Positions 16,698 through 26,869 of a stretch of 64,000 nucleotides of DNA are shown here, piece by piece. Each line of letters starts with the position of its first letter. Positions within the stretch are counted from its first letter, which is position 1. The stretch spans positions 1-64,000 of the forward strand of contig NZ_JAFYYT010000035.1 of the NCBI RefSeq assembly GCF_017549005.1. Reading direction: 5' to 3'. Under the pieces are notes generated by a model, which saw nothing but the letters and a program-made list of their open reading frames with translations, searched no databases and was not told where the DNA came from. The stretch is from Ruminococcus sp. (GTDB taxonomy: Bacteria; Bacillota; Clostridia; Oscillospirales; Ruminococcaceae). The position numbers were made by a program, and so were the translations under genes.

Positions 16698-16930
16698 ATT
16701 TTTCAGTGTTTATCCTACTTCAAGACAGAACACCATTTTGATATCTCGCCACTGATTTTTCCGTAAATAGCTTCCATGAGCCTTTTTATAGGCTTTCGCC
16801 ATTTCAAAGGTTATCGGAAACTCCCATGAAATCGTGACTTTAGAACTACTACTTAGAAGCGATAGCAGCCTGTGCTGGAATAAGGGTAGCTTTCATGATC
16901 GTTCATAATCCCACCAACACCAATTTTCCC
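16698..16930. other. Intergenic stretch between ICE rep operon and array end
   Basis: No convincing gene. The only short frame with a coding look is a 15-codon minus-strand ORF at about 16850-16895 (MKATLIPAQAAIASK). An interrupted inverted repeat AGCC...GGCT lies near 16778-16793. A weak leftward promoter-like pair (TTGAAG, 17 bases, AATAAT) overlaps 16695-16725. The stretch separates the conjugation module from the oldest end of the CRISPR array. Confidence 0.4.
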
Positions 16931-16953
16931 ATTCAATTCACATGGAGCGCGAC
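16931..16953 (-). repeat. Degenerate terminal CRISPR repeat
   Basis: Plus-strand ATTCAATTCACATGGAGCGCGAC keeps both ends of the repeat but has lost about nine internal bases including the palindrome. It sits one spacer length (34 bases) beyond the last intact repeat, as expected for the oldest repeat. Confidence 0.8.
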
Positions 16954-19900
16954 CATTGATGTTCTGTAAATTGTTAAGCCACGGATAATTTCAACTCACA
17001 CGCCCACGTGGGGCGCGACATTACAGGGAGACAGCTCGGGAAATCGTAATCAAGATTTCAACTCACACGCCCACGTGGGGCGCGACCTTCCCAATTTGTT
17101 TGAAATGTAGACTCATTAATATTTCAACTCACACGCCCACGTGGGGCGCGACTGGAGACTGAAGCCAGGTGCAGACCGTCTTCACAGATTTCAACTCACA
17201 CGCCCACGTGGGGCGCGACGCAATTATCTGTTGAGTAAGCCTTCTCAATAATAATTTCAACTCACACGCCCACGTGGGGCGCGACTTCTTTGCATTATTC
17301 CATTTGGACATGTCTGAGACATTTCAACTCACACGCCCACGTGGGGCGCGACAACATCGTACCAACATGACACGCTGTAAACGAAAAATTTCAACTCACA
17401 CGCCCACGTGGGGCGCGACAAGAATCTGTTAATATATTCTCCGATGAATATCATTTCAACTCACACGCCCACGTGGGGCGCGACTATGGATCATCACGAC
17501 CATTTTTAACCTTCCATGATTTCAACTCACACGCCCACGTGGGGCGCGACGATCGATAAGTACAACATTAAGATGGCAAATCTTAATTTCAACTCACACG
17601 CCCACGTGGGGCGCGACCGTAATATGCAGTGAATACTTCAGCAGCTGATTTAATATTTCAACTCACACGCCCACGTGGGGCGCGACTTAAATCGCGTTAT
17701 ATTTCCATCAAATGTATATGATTTCAACTCACACGCCCACGTGGGGCGCGACGTACAAAACCCCTGACTTCAACCGATATTTCTATATTTCAACTCACAC
17801 GCCCACGTGGGGCGCGACACTTACGACAGCACAGCCGACAGACTGGAATCTAAATTTCAACTCACACGCCCACGTGGGGCGCGACCGGCTTCTGTCAAGC
17901 TGCTTCTGAAGCACGTCAATTTCAACTCACACGCCCACGTGGTGCGCGACCTGAGAATTGACAGAATAGTATCTCAGAAGCTTGCATTTCAACTCACACG
18001 CCCACGTGGGGCGCGACCAAAACAAAACAGTCACCGAGTAGACAACAAAGTAATTTCAACTCACACGCCCACGTGGGGCGCGACTTTATCATGATCTGCA
18101 CATGATACACGAATGCAAAATTTCAACTCACACGCCCACGTGGGGCGCGACGACAATTGTGAATAATGTTGCACAATTCTTAGGTATTTCAACTCACACG
18201 CCCACGTGGGACGCGACGCGCATTTTACTTGTGCTGCTATAAAGACGGGCTGAATTTCAACTCACACGCCCACGTGGGGCGCGACCACCTCTTTATGTTC
18301 ATAGTATCTGTATCATAAGCTGAATTTCAACTCACACGCCCACGTGGGGCGCGACGTTAGGATTTTGTGTAATTTTTGAAAGCTTTGAATTTCAACTCAC
18401 ACGCCCACGTGGGGCGCGACACTCTGGATGGACTGCATATAACAAAATGCTACAATTTCAACTCACACGCCCACGTGGGGCGCGACCGCTCGACGCCGTA
18501 TATAATATCATTTACGGAAAGAATTTCAACTCACACGCCCACGTGGGGCGCGACTGATATGCCGCTCTTGACGTTAAGCCGCAGATACATTTCAACTCAC
18601 ACGCCCACGTGGGGCGCGACCGTACAAATATTGATGGTACATATGGCACATCCGATTTCAACTCACACGCCCACGTGGGGCGCGACCTATCTGACGTTTG
18701 AAGAAAGCATATTCATGAGCATTTCAACTCACACGCCCACGTGGGGCGCGACTCACACCGGTTGCAGCCGGCACTTGTACCGTAAATTTCAACTCACACG
18801 CCCACGTGGGGCGCGACAATCATACTTTGAATACGTTCCTAATGGAATCAATATTTCAACTCACACGCCCACGTGGGGCGCGACATCTTCCATGACGCGC
18901 TGCACCCCCGTATATAAAATTTCAACTCACACGCCCACGTGGGGCGCGACATGATAATGTCAAGCACATCGTGATAAGCTGCTGCATTTCAACTCACACG
19001 CCCACGTGGGGCGCGACTCAGATCTATGAAATTTTAAATGACATTATGAATATTTCAACTCACACGCCCACGTGGGGCGCGACGTTAAGCTGCCGGTTGC
19101 TCCGCCGACGGTGAGAGAATTTCAACTCACACGCCCACGTGGGGCGCGACAGGCTTCTGTTGTTGTCTCGGAGCCACTATGGGATTTCAACTCACACGCC
19201 CACGTGGGGCGCGACTTGGAACTGACCGACAAACAAGTGCAACATGTCATTTCAACTCACACGCCCACGTGGGGCGCGACTCATACTCCTTTCAATATAA
19301 CCATACTTGCAGAATTTCAACTCACACGCCCACGTGGGGCGCGACGTCATACTGCCCGTTAACGGGTTGCTTGCAATAACATTTCAACTCACACGCCCAC
19401 GTGGGGCGCGACTATATCGGTGCCAAACATTGCATTGATACGCTTCATTTCAACTCACACGCCCACGTGGGGCGCGACCGCATATGTCAGGGGCTTAAAA
19501 GCAAGGATTCAATTTCAACTCACACGCCCACGTGGGGCGCGACCAGATCGGCAGCGCTACAGGTCCTGTTCTTACAATTTCAACTCACACGCCCACGTGG
19601 GGCGCGACGTATGATAGATATCATGTTCTTGCATTCCTGTCTATTTCAACTCACACGCCCACGTGGGGCGCGACCATTGACGCGCTTCAAGCCCTCTTGG
19701 ATAGTTACATTTCAACTCACACGCCCACGTGGGGCGCGACCTTAAGAGGCTTGAACGAATAAAAGCTTGTATCATTTCAACTCACACGCCCACGTGGGGC
19801 GCGACGTTTACGTTTAATCTCGTTAATCCTGGAAGCATTGAATTTCAACTCACACGCCCACGTGGGGCGCGACTTTTTATTTTCATATTCGGCGCGCGCG

Positions 19901-21326
19901 TCAGCCGTATTTCAACTCACACGCCCACGTGGGGCGCGACGATAATCTTACTACGGAATATAAAGAAATATCTTTATTTCAACTCACACGCCCACGTGGG
20001 GCGCGACCGTTTCCGCTGTGTTAATAGCGTAACAACGACAAATTTCAACTCACACGCCCACGTGGGGCGCGACTGCACTGGTACGAAACACAAACCGACG
20101 CCTGGAATTTCAACTCACACGCCCACGTGGGGCGCGACTTCAAGAACGAGCAAATATGCTCTCATAAATTCATTTCAACTCACACGCCCACGTGGGGCGC
20201 GACCTTTCATGTTTGCAAAGTATGCTGACGATCTGACAATTTCAACTCACACGCCCACGTGGGGCGCGACTCGCACTCTTATTCTACCTTTTCTATCAGT
20301 AGCATTTCAACTCACACGCCCACGTGGGGCGCGACATTTTAAAGTCAATATCAGTTAAAACGGCTCGGAATTTCAACTCACACGCCCACGTGGGGCGCGA
20401 CGCAATGTACTTGATAACATTCTGATATAGTCGCATTTCAACTCACACGCCCACGTGGGGCGCGACCCGCAGCCGACAGCCTTTTTCCGATGACAACTTT
20501 TCATTTCAACTCACACGCCCACGTGGGGCGCGACGAAAGTCCTCGAGCTCGTCAAACGTCCGGCCGTATTTCAACTCACACGCCCACGTGGGGCGCGACG
20601 CGTTATGCCAAATCAGGAAGCTGCAACAGGTTCATTTCAACTCACACGCCCACGTGGGGCGCGACCATCTTCAGCCCTCATTTCTTCGAGTGCTGCTGAA
20701 TTTCAACTCACACGCCCACGTGGGGCGCGACCGACTGAAGTATTATCGTTAGTTTCCGATAAGTCAATTTCAACTCACACGCCCACGTGGGGCGCGACAT
20801 AAACGTTATAAATCTTGTGGCTGATCTTATCATTTCAACTCACACGCCCACGTGGGGCGCGACCGTGGCTGCTGGGCGAGCAACAAGCATCTGGCTATTT
20901 CAACTCACACGCCCACGTGGGGCGCGACCGCATTTTATCTTGCCTATATAACATCTGCTCTGATTTCAACTCACACGCCCACGTGGGGCGCGACCGGCTC
21001 TGGTTCGTTCACGCTTCCACAAATAGCATTTCAACTCACACGCCCACGTGGGGCGCGACGTTAGTCATTAAAACGCTGAATCCTTCATCAAGATTTCAAC
21101 TCACACGCCCACGTGGGGCGCGACACGACCTTATAAAAAAGGCAGACGACATACTCAATATTTCAACTCACACGCCCACGTGGGGCGCGACCAGCCGTGA
21201 CCGAGAATGATATCAGCCTGATTACATATTTCAACTCACACGCCCACGTGGGGCGCGACGTAGCTCTAATTCCATTGTTCTGTGCTACCTCTCTATTTCA
21301 ACTCACACGCCCACGTGGGGCGCGAC
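16931..21326 (-). CRISPR. Type I-C CRISPR array, 66 full repeats plus one degenerate
   Basis: The 32-base repeat on the minus strand starts GTCGCGCCCCACGTGGGCG and ends TGTGAGTTGAAAT, the I-C repeat style with an internal palindrome (CGCCCCACGTGGGCG) for the crRNA hairpin. Full copies run from 16988-17019 to 21295-21326, about one per 66-67 bases; spacers are 33-38 bases. The distal end carries a shortened, mutated copy (16931-16953), giving 66 spacers. Two internal repeats have single changes: GGTGCG in the copy at 17919 and GGGACG in the copy at 18186. Cas2 and the leader lie at the right end, so transcription runs leftwards and the newest spacers are near 21.3 kb. All open frames seen across the array are repeat artefacts. 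Confidence 0.98.
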
Positions 21327-21474
21327 TCTATATATTGTGTATAAAGAGCCGCACAGCCACTGTGAGCGGACATTTATAAGCAAAATCGTACTATTTTGTT
21401 CATATTTCATTCATAAGCATTGTCTTTAGGCAGGCGAACCTGCCGCGTTTTTAATATTATAATGGGTTCGCTTT
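21327..21474 (-). promoter_or_regulatory. CRISPR leader
   Basis: The 148 bases between the cas2 stop and the first repeat are AT-rich and non-coding. On the minus strand they hold a TATAAT (21456-21461) and end TACACAATATATAGA at the repeat, where adaptation machinery would act. No other gene separates cas2 from the array. Confidence 0.75.
21429..21452 (+). terminator. Rightward hairpin-U-tract inside the leader
   Basis: GGCAGG-cgaa-CCTGCC followed by GCG and TTTTT reads as an intrinsic terminator on the plus strand. It would block antisense transcription leaving the array towards cas2, or pair as a structural element of the leader. Confidence 0.5.
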
Positions 21475-21765
21475 TCAAATTATAAGAACACCTTCGGGAT
21501 CATATGTCGACTTTGAACCATAATGTTCAACTCGACGTTTCCAGTTATTTCCGAGATAATAAAATCGGATACTGTCATGAGCTTCATCAATAAGCTTTAA
21601 AAGGCTGTCTTTAACTTTCAGAAAAGTACCATAATCAACATCTATCTCAAACACTGAATTCTGTACTCTCTGCCCGTAATTCTGACATTCTTTTGCAACT
21701 TTTCTCAGTCTGCTTTTTCCCTTTGCATCAGTTGTAGATACGTCATAGCTAACTATAACCATCAT
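21475..21765 (-). CDS. cas2: CRISPR-associated endonuclease Cas2
   Basis: 96 residues, MMVIVSYDVSTTDAKGKSRL at the start; the beta1 strand VIVSYDVST carries the conserved Asp of Cas2. NYGQRVQNSVFEIDVDYGTF and IRFYYLGNNWKRRVEHYG complete the ferredoxin-like fold. The family dimer bridges two Cas1 dimers during spacer integration. ATG at 21765 follows AGGTGATCAAT; a GTG at 21774 directly after the cas1 stop is an alternative. Confidence 0.95.
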   Translation of the reverse strand: MMVIVSYDVSTTDAKGKSRLRKVAKECQNYGQRVQNSVFEIDVDYGTFLKVKDSLLKLIDEAHDSIRFYYLGNNWKRRVEHYGSKSTYDPEGVLII

Positions 21766-21774
21766 ATTGATCAC

Positions 21775-22797
21775 CTACTTCATAAGGAAACATGGGTATT
21801 CTTCTATTTCTCCTCTGATATATTTTGCAAGCAGCGAACTCTGGATAAACGGAAGAATTCCAAGCGGTATTTTTTCTCCAAGATATGGATGTGTTATTGT
21901 ACTTCTCTTTTTTTCCTGCCATGCAGAAAGAACCTTTTTCTTTCCGTCCTTAGAGAGATATACCGCACCGCTTTCCTGTCTGTCAAAATCATAAATGTTC
22001 AGTTTTTTCAAATTGATAAGCGTAAGGACTAATCTTTCAGCTATACAGCGTGTTTCCTCAACAAGGTCACATGACAAACTGCTTCTGCCTGATTTTAATG
22101 CATGATAAAAGCCATAACAGCTGTCAAGTCCCACACTTTCAAGAGCAGAAGTATATGAGCTTGTCATTATAGTATATAAAAACGAAAGAACAGCGTTCAC
22201 AGGATCAAGAGGCGGACGTTTGGTTCTTCCCGTTACCGCAAAATCTTCTTTCTGACTAAGTATAAGCTTATCAAAAATATTGAAATATGACTTTGCACAG
22301 CTTCCCTCAAGTCCCATTATGGTTTCCGTATCATTCAGCTCGTAAACGTGCTCCATGCCGCTTTCAAGATATTCAATACATCTGCTCAGTTCACCATCAG
22401 CATCGAGCTTAGGGTTGTCTTTCATGGAGCGCTTTATAAGATATCTTGTATTTGAAAGCTTTGCGGCAACAGTATTCTGAGGAAGCAAAATATCAGGCTT
22501 GGCAAAACGCTCAAACTGAGACTTTCTAAGGAAAATATTTCCTTTTGTTTTACCTTGTACTCTGGCGAGAAAATGTCCTTGTGGTGAGATAAAGCTGATA
22601 TTAATGCCCAGATCGGCACACTTTCCCATTAAGGCAGGCGAACACCCAAGATAGTTGAAGCAGTAGATATCTTCAAGATTAGAAAAAGGCAGTCTGAACT
22701 TTTCTTTATCCTCGCATTTGCAGAGAATGTTTTCGCCGTCAAGGGTAAGCCAAGCAGTCTCATCAAGAATATAAAGTGAATTCAACAATTTTTTCAT
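21775..22797 (-). CDS. cas1: CRISPR-associated integrase Cas1 (type I-C)
   Basis: 340 residues. MKKLLNSLYILDETAWLTLD opens the N-terminal beta domain; the C-terminal helical domain has IMGLEGSCAKSYF (metal-binding Glu), SFLYTIMTSSYTSALESVGL, GFYHALKSGRSSLSCDLVEE (His and acidic ligands). These are the standard Cas1 active-site blocks for integration of new spacers. It overlaps cas4 by four bases and abuts cas2. Full length for I-C Cas1. Confidence 0.96.
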   Translation of the reverse strand: MKKLLNSLYILDETAWLTLDGENILCKCEDKEKFRLPFSNLEDIYCFNYLGCSPALMGKCADLGINISFISPQGHFLARVQGKTKGNIFLRKSQFERFAKPDILLPQNTVAAKLSNTRYLIKRSMKDNPKLDADGELSRCIEYLESGMEHVYELNDTETIMGLEGSCAKSYFNIFDKLILSQKEDFAVTGRTKRPPLDPVNAVLSFLYTIMTSSYTSALESVGLDSCYGFYHALKSGRSSLSCDLVEETRCIAERLVLTLINLKKLNIYDFDRQESGAVYLSKDGKKKVLSAWQEKKRSTITHPYLGEKIPLGILPFIQSSLLAKYIRGEIEEYPCFLMK

Positions 22798-23468
22798 TGG
22801 ATATCAGTTCCTTTCTGAGACATGACTATATCCCTGACACTGTACTTTTTTTCTTTCGGAAAACAGATATCTGCCATTGAACATCCAGAGCATTTCTGCC
22901 CCTTTTTTCGTACAGGCATTTTCTTTTCTTCAAGAAGCTTCCTCATTTCGGAAAGCAGCTGTCTGAGCATAGCATCGTATTTTTTATACTCCGTATCAAA
23001 CGGAAGCTTAACACGCTTTCGCGTATCAGAGTAATAGATATAAGCTTCACTGTCACATTTCCATATTTGATCCGCACATATTTTCTGCGCAAACACCTGT
23101 ATTGCGTCAGTTTCATTGAAATCATCACTCTTGGGAGCTTTCGGTTTATATTCTATGATTCGCACCTGAAAATACCCGTCATGCCCATTAAGCACAGTTC
23201 CGGAATTACTGCGAACAAATTCTATGCAGTCGGTAATACCGAAAATATCATATTCCTCCGCATCATTGTAGACAGAAATTCCGCTGCGAACTATCTTTTG
23301 ACTGTCAGAATATGAATGACTACCGTCATGAACGTGCTGATGCTGTAGATTTGCCTTGACCACAAATGCATTCTCAGACCAGTCATCATTCAACTCAAGA
23401 AGTGCAAATCTTCTCGGACAATACATATAATGCTGAATACAACGGATATTAATAGTATGATCGTTCAT
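22794..23468 (-). CDS. cas4: CRISPR-associated exonuclease Cas4
   Basis: 224 residues. MYCPRRFALLE supplies the first Cys (C17), IIEYKPKAPK the PD-(D/E)xK lysine, and KKGQKCSGCSMADICFP the last three cysteines of the iron-sulfur cluster. In type I-C, Cas4 trims prespacers and selects the PAM together with Cas1. It overlaps cas7 and cas1 by four bases each. Confidence 0.95.
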   Translation of the reverse strand: MNDHTINIRCIQHYMYCPRRFALLELNDDWSENAFVVKANLQHQHVHDGSHSYSDSQKIVRSGISVYNDAEEYDIFGITDCIEFVRSNSGTVLNGHDGYFQVRIIEYKPKAPKSDDFNETDAIQVFAQKICADQIWKCDSEAYIYYSDTRKRVKLPFDTEYKKYDAMLRQLLSEMRKLLEEKKMPVRKKGQKCSGCSMADICFPKEKKYSVRDIVMSQKGTDIQ

Positions 23469-24337
23469 ATCTTTTCGATCAGTTCAACGCCCGTAGGCAT
23501 ATCCTTATCAACTGTAATATCATAATCATCAAATTTTCTTGGCGGTTCAATTCCTGCCTTTCTTTCAATCTTGATCTTATCGAAGAGAATATGTGCCGGA
23601 GCATTTCCTATAGCAGATTCGTGCTTGAAAATATACAGTTTTCTGAGACACATTTTACCTCTTGCAGCACTTCTGTCATTTTCAAACATATTGATTATCG
23701 CTGTCCACAGCAGTTCAAGATCTTCATCTGAAAAACCAGTGACTTTTTGTGCGAGCATTGCAGAAATATAGCCCTCTGCACGATAAAGTCCATAAGAAAT
23801 AAAACTCTTTTTACCCATTTCACTCTGCTTTTTCTCATTAAAATCCTTATCCGTTGTAACTGCCTGACGTGTAACCGTTATATCCTGAACATAAACAGGA
23901 TCGATACTCTTTGCAAAATTAATCTGTACAGGACCTCTTACTATTCCGCAAGGATCATCACCGGTACTCATAACAGCACCGAAAGTACGAACATCATAAT
24001 AGTTTGCGCAGATGTATTCCTGAGCTTTTTTTACATCATCTGTTTTCTTGCCTTTTTGACCTTTATCCAAGCCTAATGCATCATATGCTTCAGTAAATTT
24101 TGAGTTAAGTGAGCGATCGGCCTTTACGAGAATATTATAACCGCCTTCACCTTCCTTGTACAGCTCAACAAAATTCCTTATCTTGCGTTTAAGACATACA
24201 TCTGTAACGATACCATATGATGTTTCTGGATCAGTTCTCGGCATATTGCCTGCATCGGGATCTCCGTTGGGATTACCGTTCTCAACATCAAAAAGCATAA
24301 CGAATTCATATCTGTTCTTAATTGCATTGTTTTCCAT
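23465..24337 (-). CDS. cas7: Cas7 (Csd2), type I-C Cascade backbone
   Basis: 290 residues from ATG at 24337, behind AAGGATGGTCAATT; an in-frame ATG six codons earlier lacks spacing. FVMLFDVENGNPNGDPDAGN and DVCLKRKIRNFVELY are the Csd2 signatures; GPVQINFAKSIDPVYVQDIT and GLYRAEGYISAMLAQKVTGF follow. Multiple copies coat the crRNA spacer. It starts 14 bases after the cas8c stop. Confidence 0.95.
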   Translation of the reverse strand: MENNAIKNRYEFVMLFDVENGNPNGDPDAGNMPRTDPETSYGIVTDVCLKRKIRNFVELYKEGEGGYNILVKADRSLNSKFTEAYDALGLDKGQKGKKTDDVKKAQEYICANYYDVRTFGAVMSTGDDPCGIVRGPVQINFAKSIDPVYVQDITVTRQAVTTDKDFNEKKQSEMGKKSFISYGLYRAEGYISAMLAQKVTGFSDEDLELLWTAIINMFENDRSAARGKMCLRKLYIFKHESAIGNAPAHILFDKIKIERKAGIEPPRKFDDYDITVDKDMPTGVELIEKI

Positions 24338-24351
24338 AATTGACCATCCTT

Positions 24352-24714
24352 TCATTTACCTTCATTAGAAGTATATAATTTCTTGTTCATTTGATAATAA
24401 CCTACGATAAAACGTCCCTGATCATCGAGATTAAGTGTCGCAGGAAACTCGCCGTCAAGACTATTCATGATATTACCTATCATTTTATTGTAATATACCT
24501 CAGCACCATCGCTCAACTTTCTCAAATGGTTCTGTGATAGCTTTGCAAGCTTGGGAAATACACTTGCAGGTCTTGAACAAGCTGAAGCAAAGTATGAATC
24601 CTTGATAGTGCGATTAAGATTTCCTCCCGAAGAATCCTGCTGTATCTTTTCTAATACCGCAAAAAGTCCGCCGCAGAGATAAGCAGGATTGTTGTTTTCT
24701 TCATTCCATGCCAT
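24352..24714 (-). CDS. cas11c: Cas11c small subunit from internal start within cas8c
   Basis: In frame with cas8c, ATG at 24714 follows AAAAAGGAGGAAATAATC, a near-ideal Shine-Dalgarno (24721-24729). Translation from here gives 120 residues beginning MAWNEENNNPAYLCGGLFAV and sharing the cas8c C-terminus. In type I-C systems the Cas11c small subunit is known to be made by internal translation of cas8c, as a ~122-residue C-terminal product. Size, position and ribosome site all agree. It would form the minor filament of Cascade. Not yet shown for this strain. Confidence 0.8.
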   Translation of the reverse strand: MAWNEENNNPAYLCGGLFAVLEKIQQDSSGGNLNRTIKDSYFASACSRPASVFPKLAKLSQNHLRKLSDGAEVYYNKMIGNIMNSLDGEFPATLNLDDQGRFIVGYYQMNKKLYTSNEGK

Positions 24715-26139
24715 GATTATTTCCTCCTTTTTGTTTTTTCTGTTAAGACAGGCTTTTATTATGCCTGCTCGTGTGTCATTGAGCTTGATAAAATGATTTT
24801 TATCGTCATCACTGTCCGTTTTCACACGCCTTATAACCGTCGACAACAATGCATCGGGATATTTTGTGCTATTGAGTGCAGCAAGCATTATAGCCGACAT
24901 TAAAGGCGGTGGTACTTTATCGTTTGTCGATTTAGGCGATATCAATTCTCTTGTAATACTGCCAAAATACACGGGACGTGTGTTGCTTTCATTTATCATA
25001 ATATCACGCTGATGCTTCAAAAGATTACCAAGCACATCTCCAAAATTACCTTTATATATAAATTTCTGACATATCCTTGATGAATTCGGAGTCAAACCTG
25101 CAATATAAAACGTGACACTTTTGTCTATTGAAATATCAGTAGTAAAGCCTTTTCTTGCTTGTGCCATTAATGAAGCAATATCTTCTTCTGCTTTTTTGTC
25201 TTTAGTGTTACCAAAAAATGACGAGAAAATATCACATTCTGCTGTATCGTCATTTTTTACAGCGAACCATATAATCACCATATCTCCTAAAAGACAATAG
25301 TGTTTTTTATCTGACAGCAGCTTATTGAAAATAGCTGTATATTTTTTCATTGTCTTTTCAGAAACATTGCTATTATACGACTGGGTTTTGCCGTAGGATT
25401 CAAATGCAGTGTCGTTCATACATACGAGCTGACAGCCTGACGCCTGTCCGCCAGGAAACTTCATAATTTTATCATGAAGTCTTGCCTGAACTGCTTTTTC
25501 ACCTGAAATACCACATATTGATTGTACCTCGTCATCTTTGCTTTCATTTTTTTCAGAAAAACCTTTTAAGTATTTACTGATATATTCTTCATCCTTTTCA
25601 AGGTAATTGGACTCATTTTCAATTGAAAAGCCAAAATATGACCCCTTATATCCCTTTCCCAGCTCTTTCAGCAAAGGATTCTCAACGCCGCCTTCAGGAG
25701 TCCATTTTTCGACGAATTTTCTGTATGCACTACAAGCTGGAGATTCAATTCCTTCCAAAAACGCAAGTTCATGTTCAACAAATGCAGCATGAGATTTTCT
25801 TGCTTTATTTGTTTTGTCATCAGGAGTAAAAGAATCATTATCATAATTCAGACCAAAAATATACAACGGGCGATGCTCAATGTAATTTGATTCTATTCCT
25901 GGTTTCTGAGTCCTTACAGGAAGGATTGCTTTTCTCGGTACCTCAACAGTTTTATCGTTGCCTTTTTTATCCTTGATCGTCTTTTTCTCTTTAAACGGAA
26001 TTATATCCTTTAAATCACCAGCCTCGGAAATGATTATACGGTAATGTATCTCTTGTTCCGCAAAACCATCGGGGATTTTCTTTGAATCATCATTTGATGA
26101 TTGCTTATCAGCATAATCACACAGTGCTTTTATCAGCAT
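24352..26139 (-). CDS. cas8c: Cas8c (Csd1), type I-C Cascade large subunit
   Basis: 595 residues. MLIKALCDYADKQ at the start, FGLNYDNDSFTPDDKTNKAR, LGDMVIIWFAVKNDD and FYIAGLTPNSSRICQKFIYK are Csd1 features; the C-terminal ~120 residues form the helical small-subunit-like region. The protein recognises the PAM and helps load target DNA. It overlaps cas5 by seven bases and has a GGAGGGGATAAT ribosome site. A second strong ribosome site and start codon lie inside the gene (see Cas11c). Confidence 0.95.
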   Translation of the reverse strand: MLIKALCDYADKQSSNDDSKKIPDGFAEQEIHYRIIISEAGDLKDIIPFKEKKTIKDKKGNDKTVEVPRKAILPVRTQKPGIESNYIEHRPLYIFGLNYDNDSFTPDDKTNKARKSHAAFVEHELAFLEGIESPACSAYRKFVEKWTPEGGVENPLLKELGKGYKGSYFGFSIENESNYLEKDEEYISKYLKGFSEKNESKDDEVQSICGISGEKAVQARLHDKIMKFPGGQASGCQLVCMNDTAFESYGKTQSYNSNVSEKTMKKYTAIFNKLLSDKKHYCLLGDMVIIWFAVKNDDTAECDIFSSFFGNTKDKKAEEDIASLMAQARKGFTTDISIDKSVTFYIAGLTPNSSRICQKFIYKGNFGDVLGNLLKHQRDIMINESNTRPVYFGSITRELISPKSTNDKVPPPLMSAIMLAALNSTKYPDALLSTVIRRVKTDSDDDKNHFIKLNDTRAGIIKACLNRKNKKEEIIMAWNEENNNPAYLCGGLFAVLEKIQQDSSGGNLNRTIKDSYFASACSRPASVFPKLAKLSQNHLRKLSDGAEVYYNKMIGNIMNSLDGEFPATLNLDDQGRFIVGYYQMNKKLYTSNEGK

Positions 26140-26852
26140 ATTATCCCCTCCCTGTATTTTGAAACATCAATAACTCCGTCTATCATATGAGGACGGTAAT
26201 ACATCGGATCTGCTTTGTCGGAAAATTTGGGTTCATCCCAATTATTGTTTATAGGTTTACCACAGTCAGCAAACTTTACACCGTATAGCATAAAACCGAG
26301 ATCAATATCACCTTTCAGTGAAGTATCTACTTGCGACAAATCAAAATCATCAACAAGTTCTATTCTGCTTACGGAAAACTCCCTGCAGCCAAGGCACGGC
26401 TGTCTGAAGCATTGACCATTGCGCAGTCGTCGAAGCATAATATTATAGTGCTTCTCTTCACTTTCATCTTCATGATCAGACCTTAGTCCTGTAAGCTCGA
26501 AATGGAACTCAACACCATACTTTACGTCTTTAAGCAGCATACCTGCACGTTGACTTCTTGCCTCAGAAGCATATATCTCAGGACTACCATTACCATTCAT
26601 CTGTGATAAAACCGATCTTTGAGGAATCTTGGTTTTTATTTCATTCCTTCTTACGTTAATGAATTTTATAGGATTGAAAACTATTATCCTGTCCACAACA
26701 ATACGAATAGCAGGCTTCCAGTAGACTGATTTTATCAGTCCTTCCATAGCTGAGACCGTCGGAACATCATAACTCACACGCTCCACTTTCATTTCGGGAC
26801 GAGTAAATAGCGCATAATCGCCCTCAACCATTATTTTAAAACCATAACTCAA
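26133..26852 (-). CDS. cas5c: Cas5c (Cas5d), type I-C crRNA-processing subunit
   Basis: 239 residues. GFKIMVEGDYALFTRPEMKV, VERVSYDVPTVSAMEGLIKS and YWKPAIRIVVDRIIVFNPIK are Cas5 I-C hallmarks; in this subtype Cas5 replaces Cas6 and cuts the pre-crRNA. The start appears to be TTG at 26852, six bases after GGGGAGG; the first ATG (residue 8) would cut the first beta strand. The gene starts 17 bases after cas3. Confidence 0.94.
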   Translation of the reverse strand: MSYGFKIMVEGDYALFTRPEMKVERVSYDVPTVSAMEGLIKSVYWKPAIRIVVDRIIVFNPIKFINVRRNEIKTKIPQRSVLSQMNGNGSPEIYASEARSQRAGMLLKDVKYGVEFHFELTGLRSDHEDESEEKHYNIMLRRLRNGQCFRQPCLGCREFSVSRIELVDDFDLSQVDTSLKGDIDLGFMLYGVKFADCGKPINNNWDEPKFSDKADPMYYRPHMIDGVIDVSKYREGIIC

Positions 26853-26869
26853 ATTGACCTCCCCTTTCT

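Noticed and set aside
16931-21326. Self-targeting spacers against genes in this window
   Set aside because: A scan by eye found no spacer matching the ICE or neighbouring genes; a proper search is needed before any claim.
17129-21379. Many open frames across the array with repeated HTPTWGAT, LTRPRGAR and NSHAHVGRD strings
   Set aside because: They are translations of the CRISPR repeat in three frames, not proteins.
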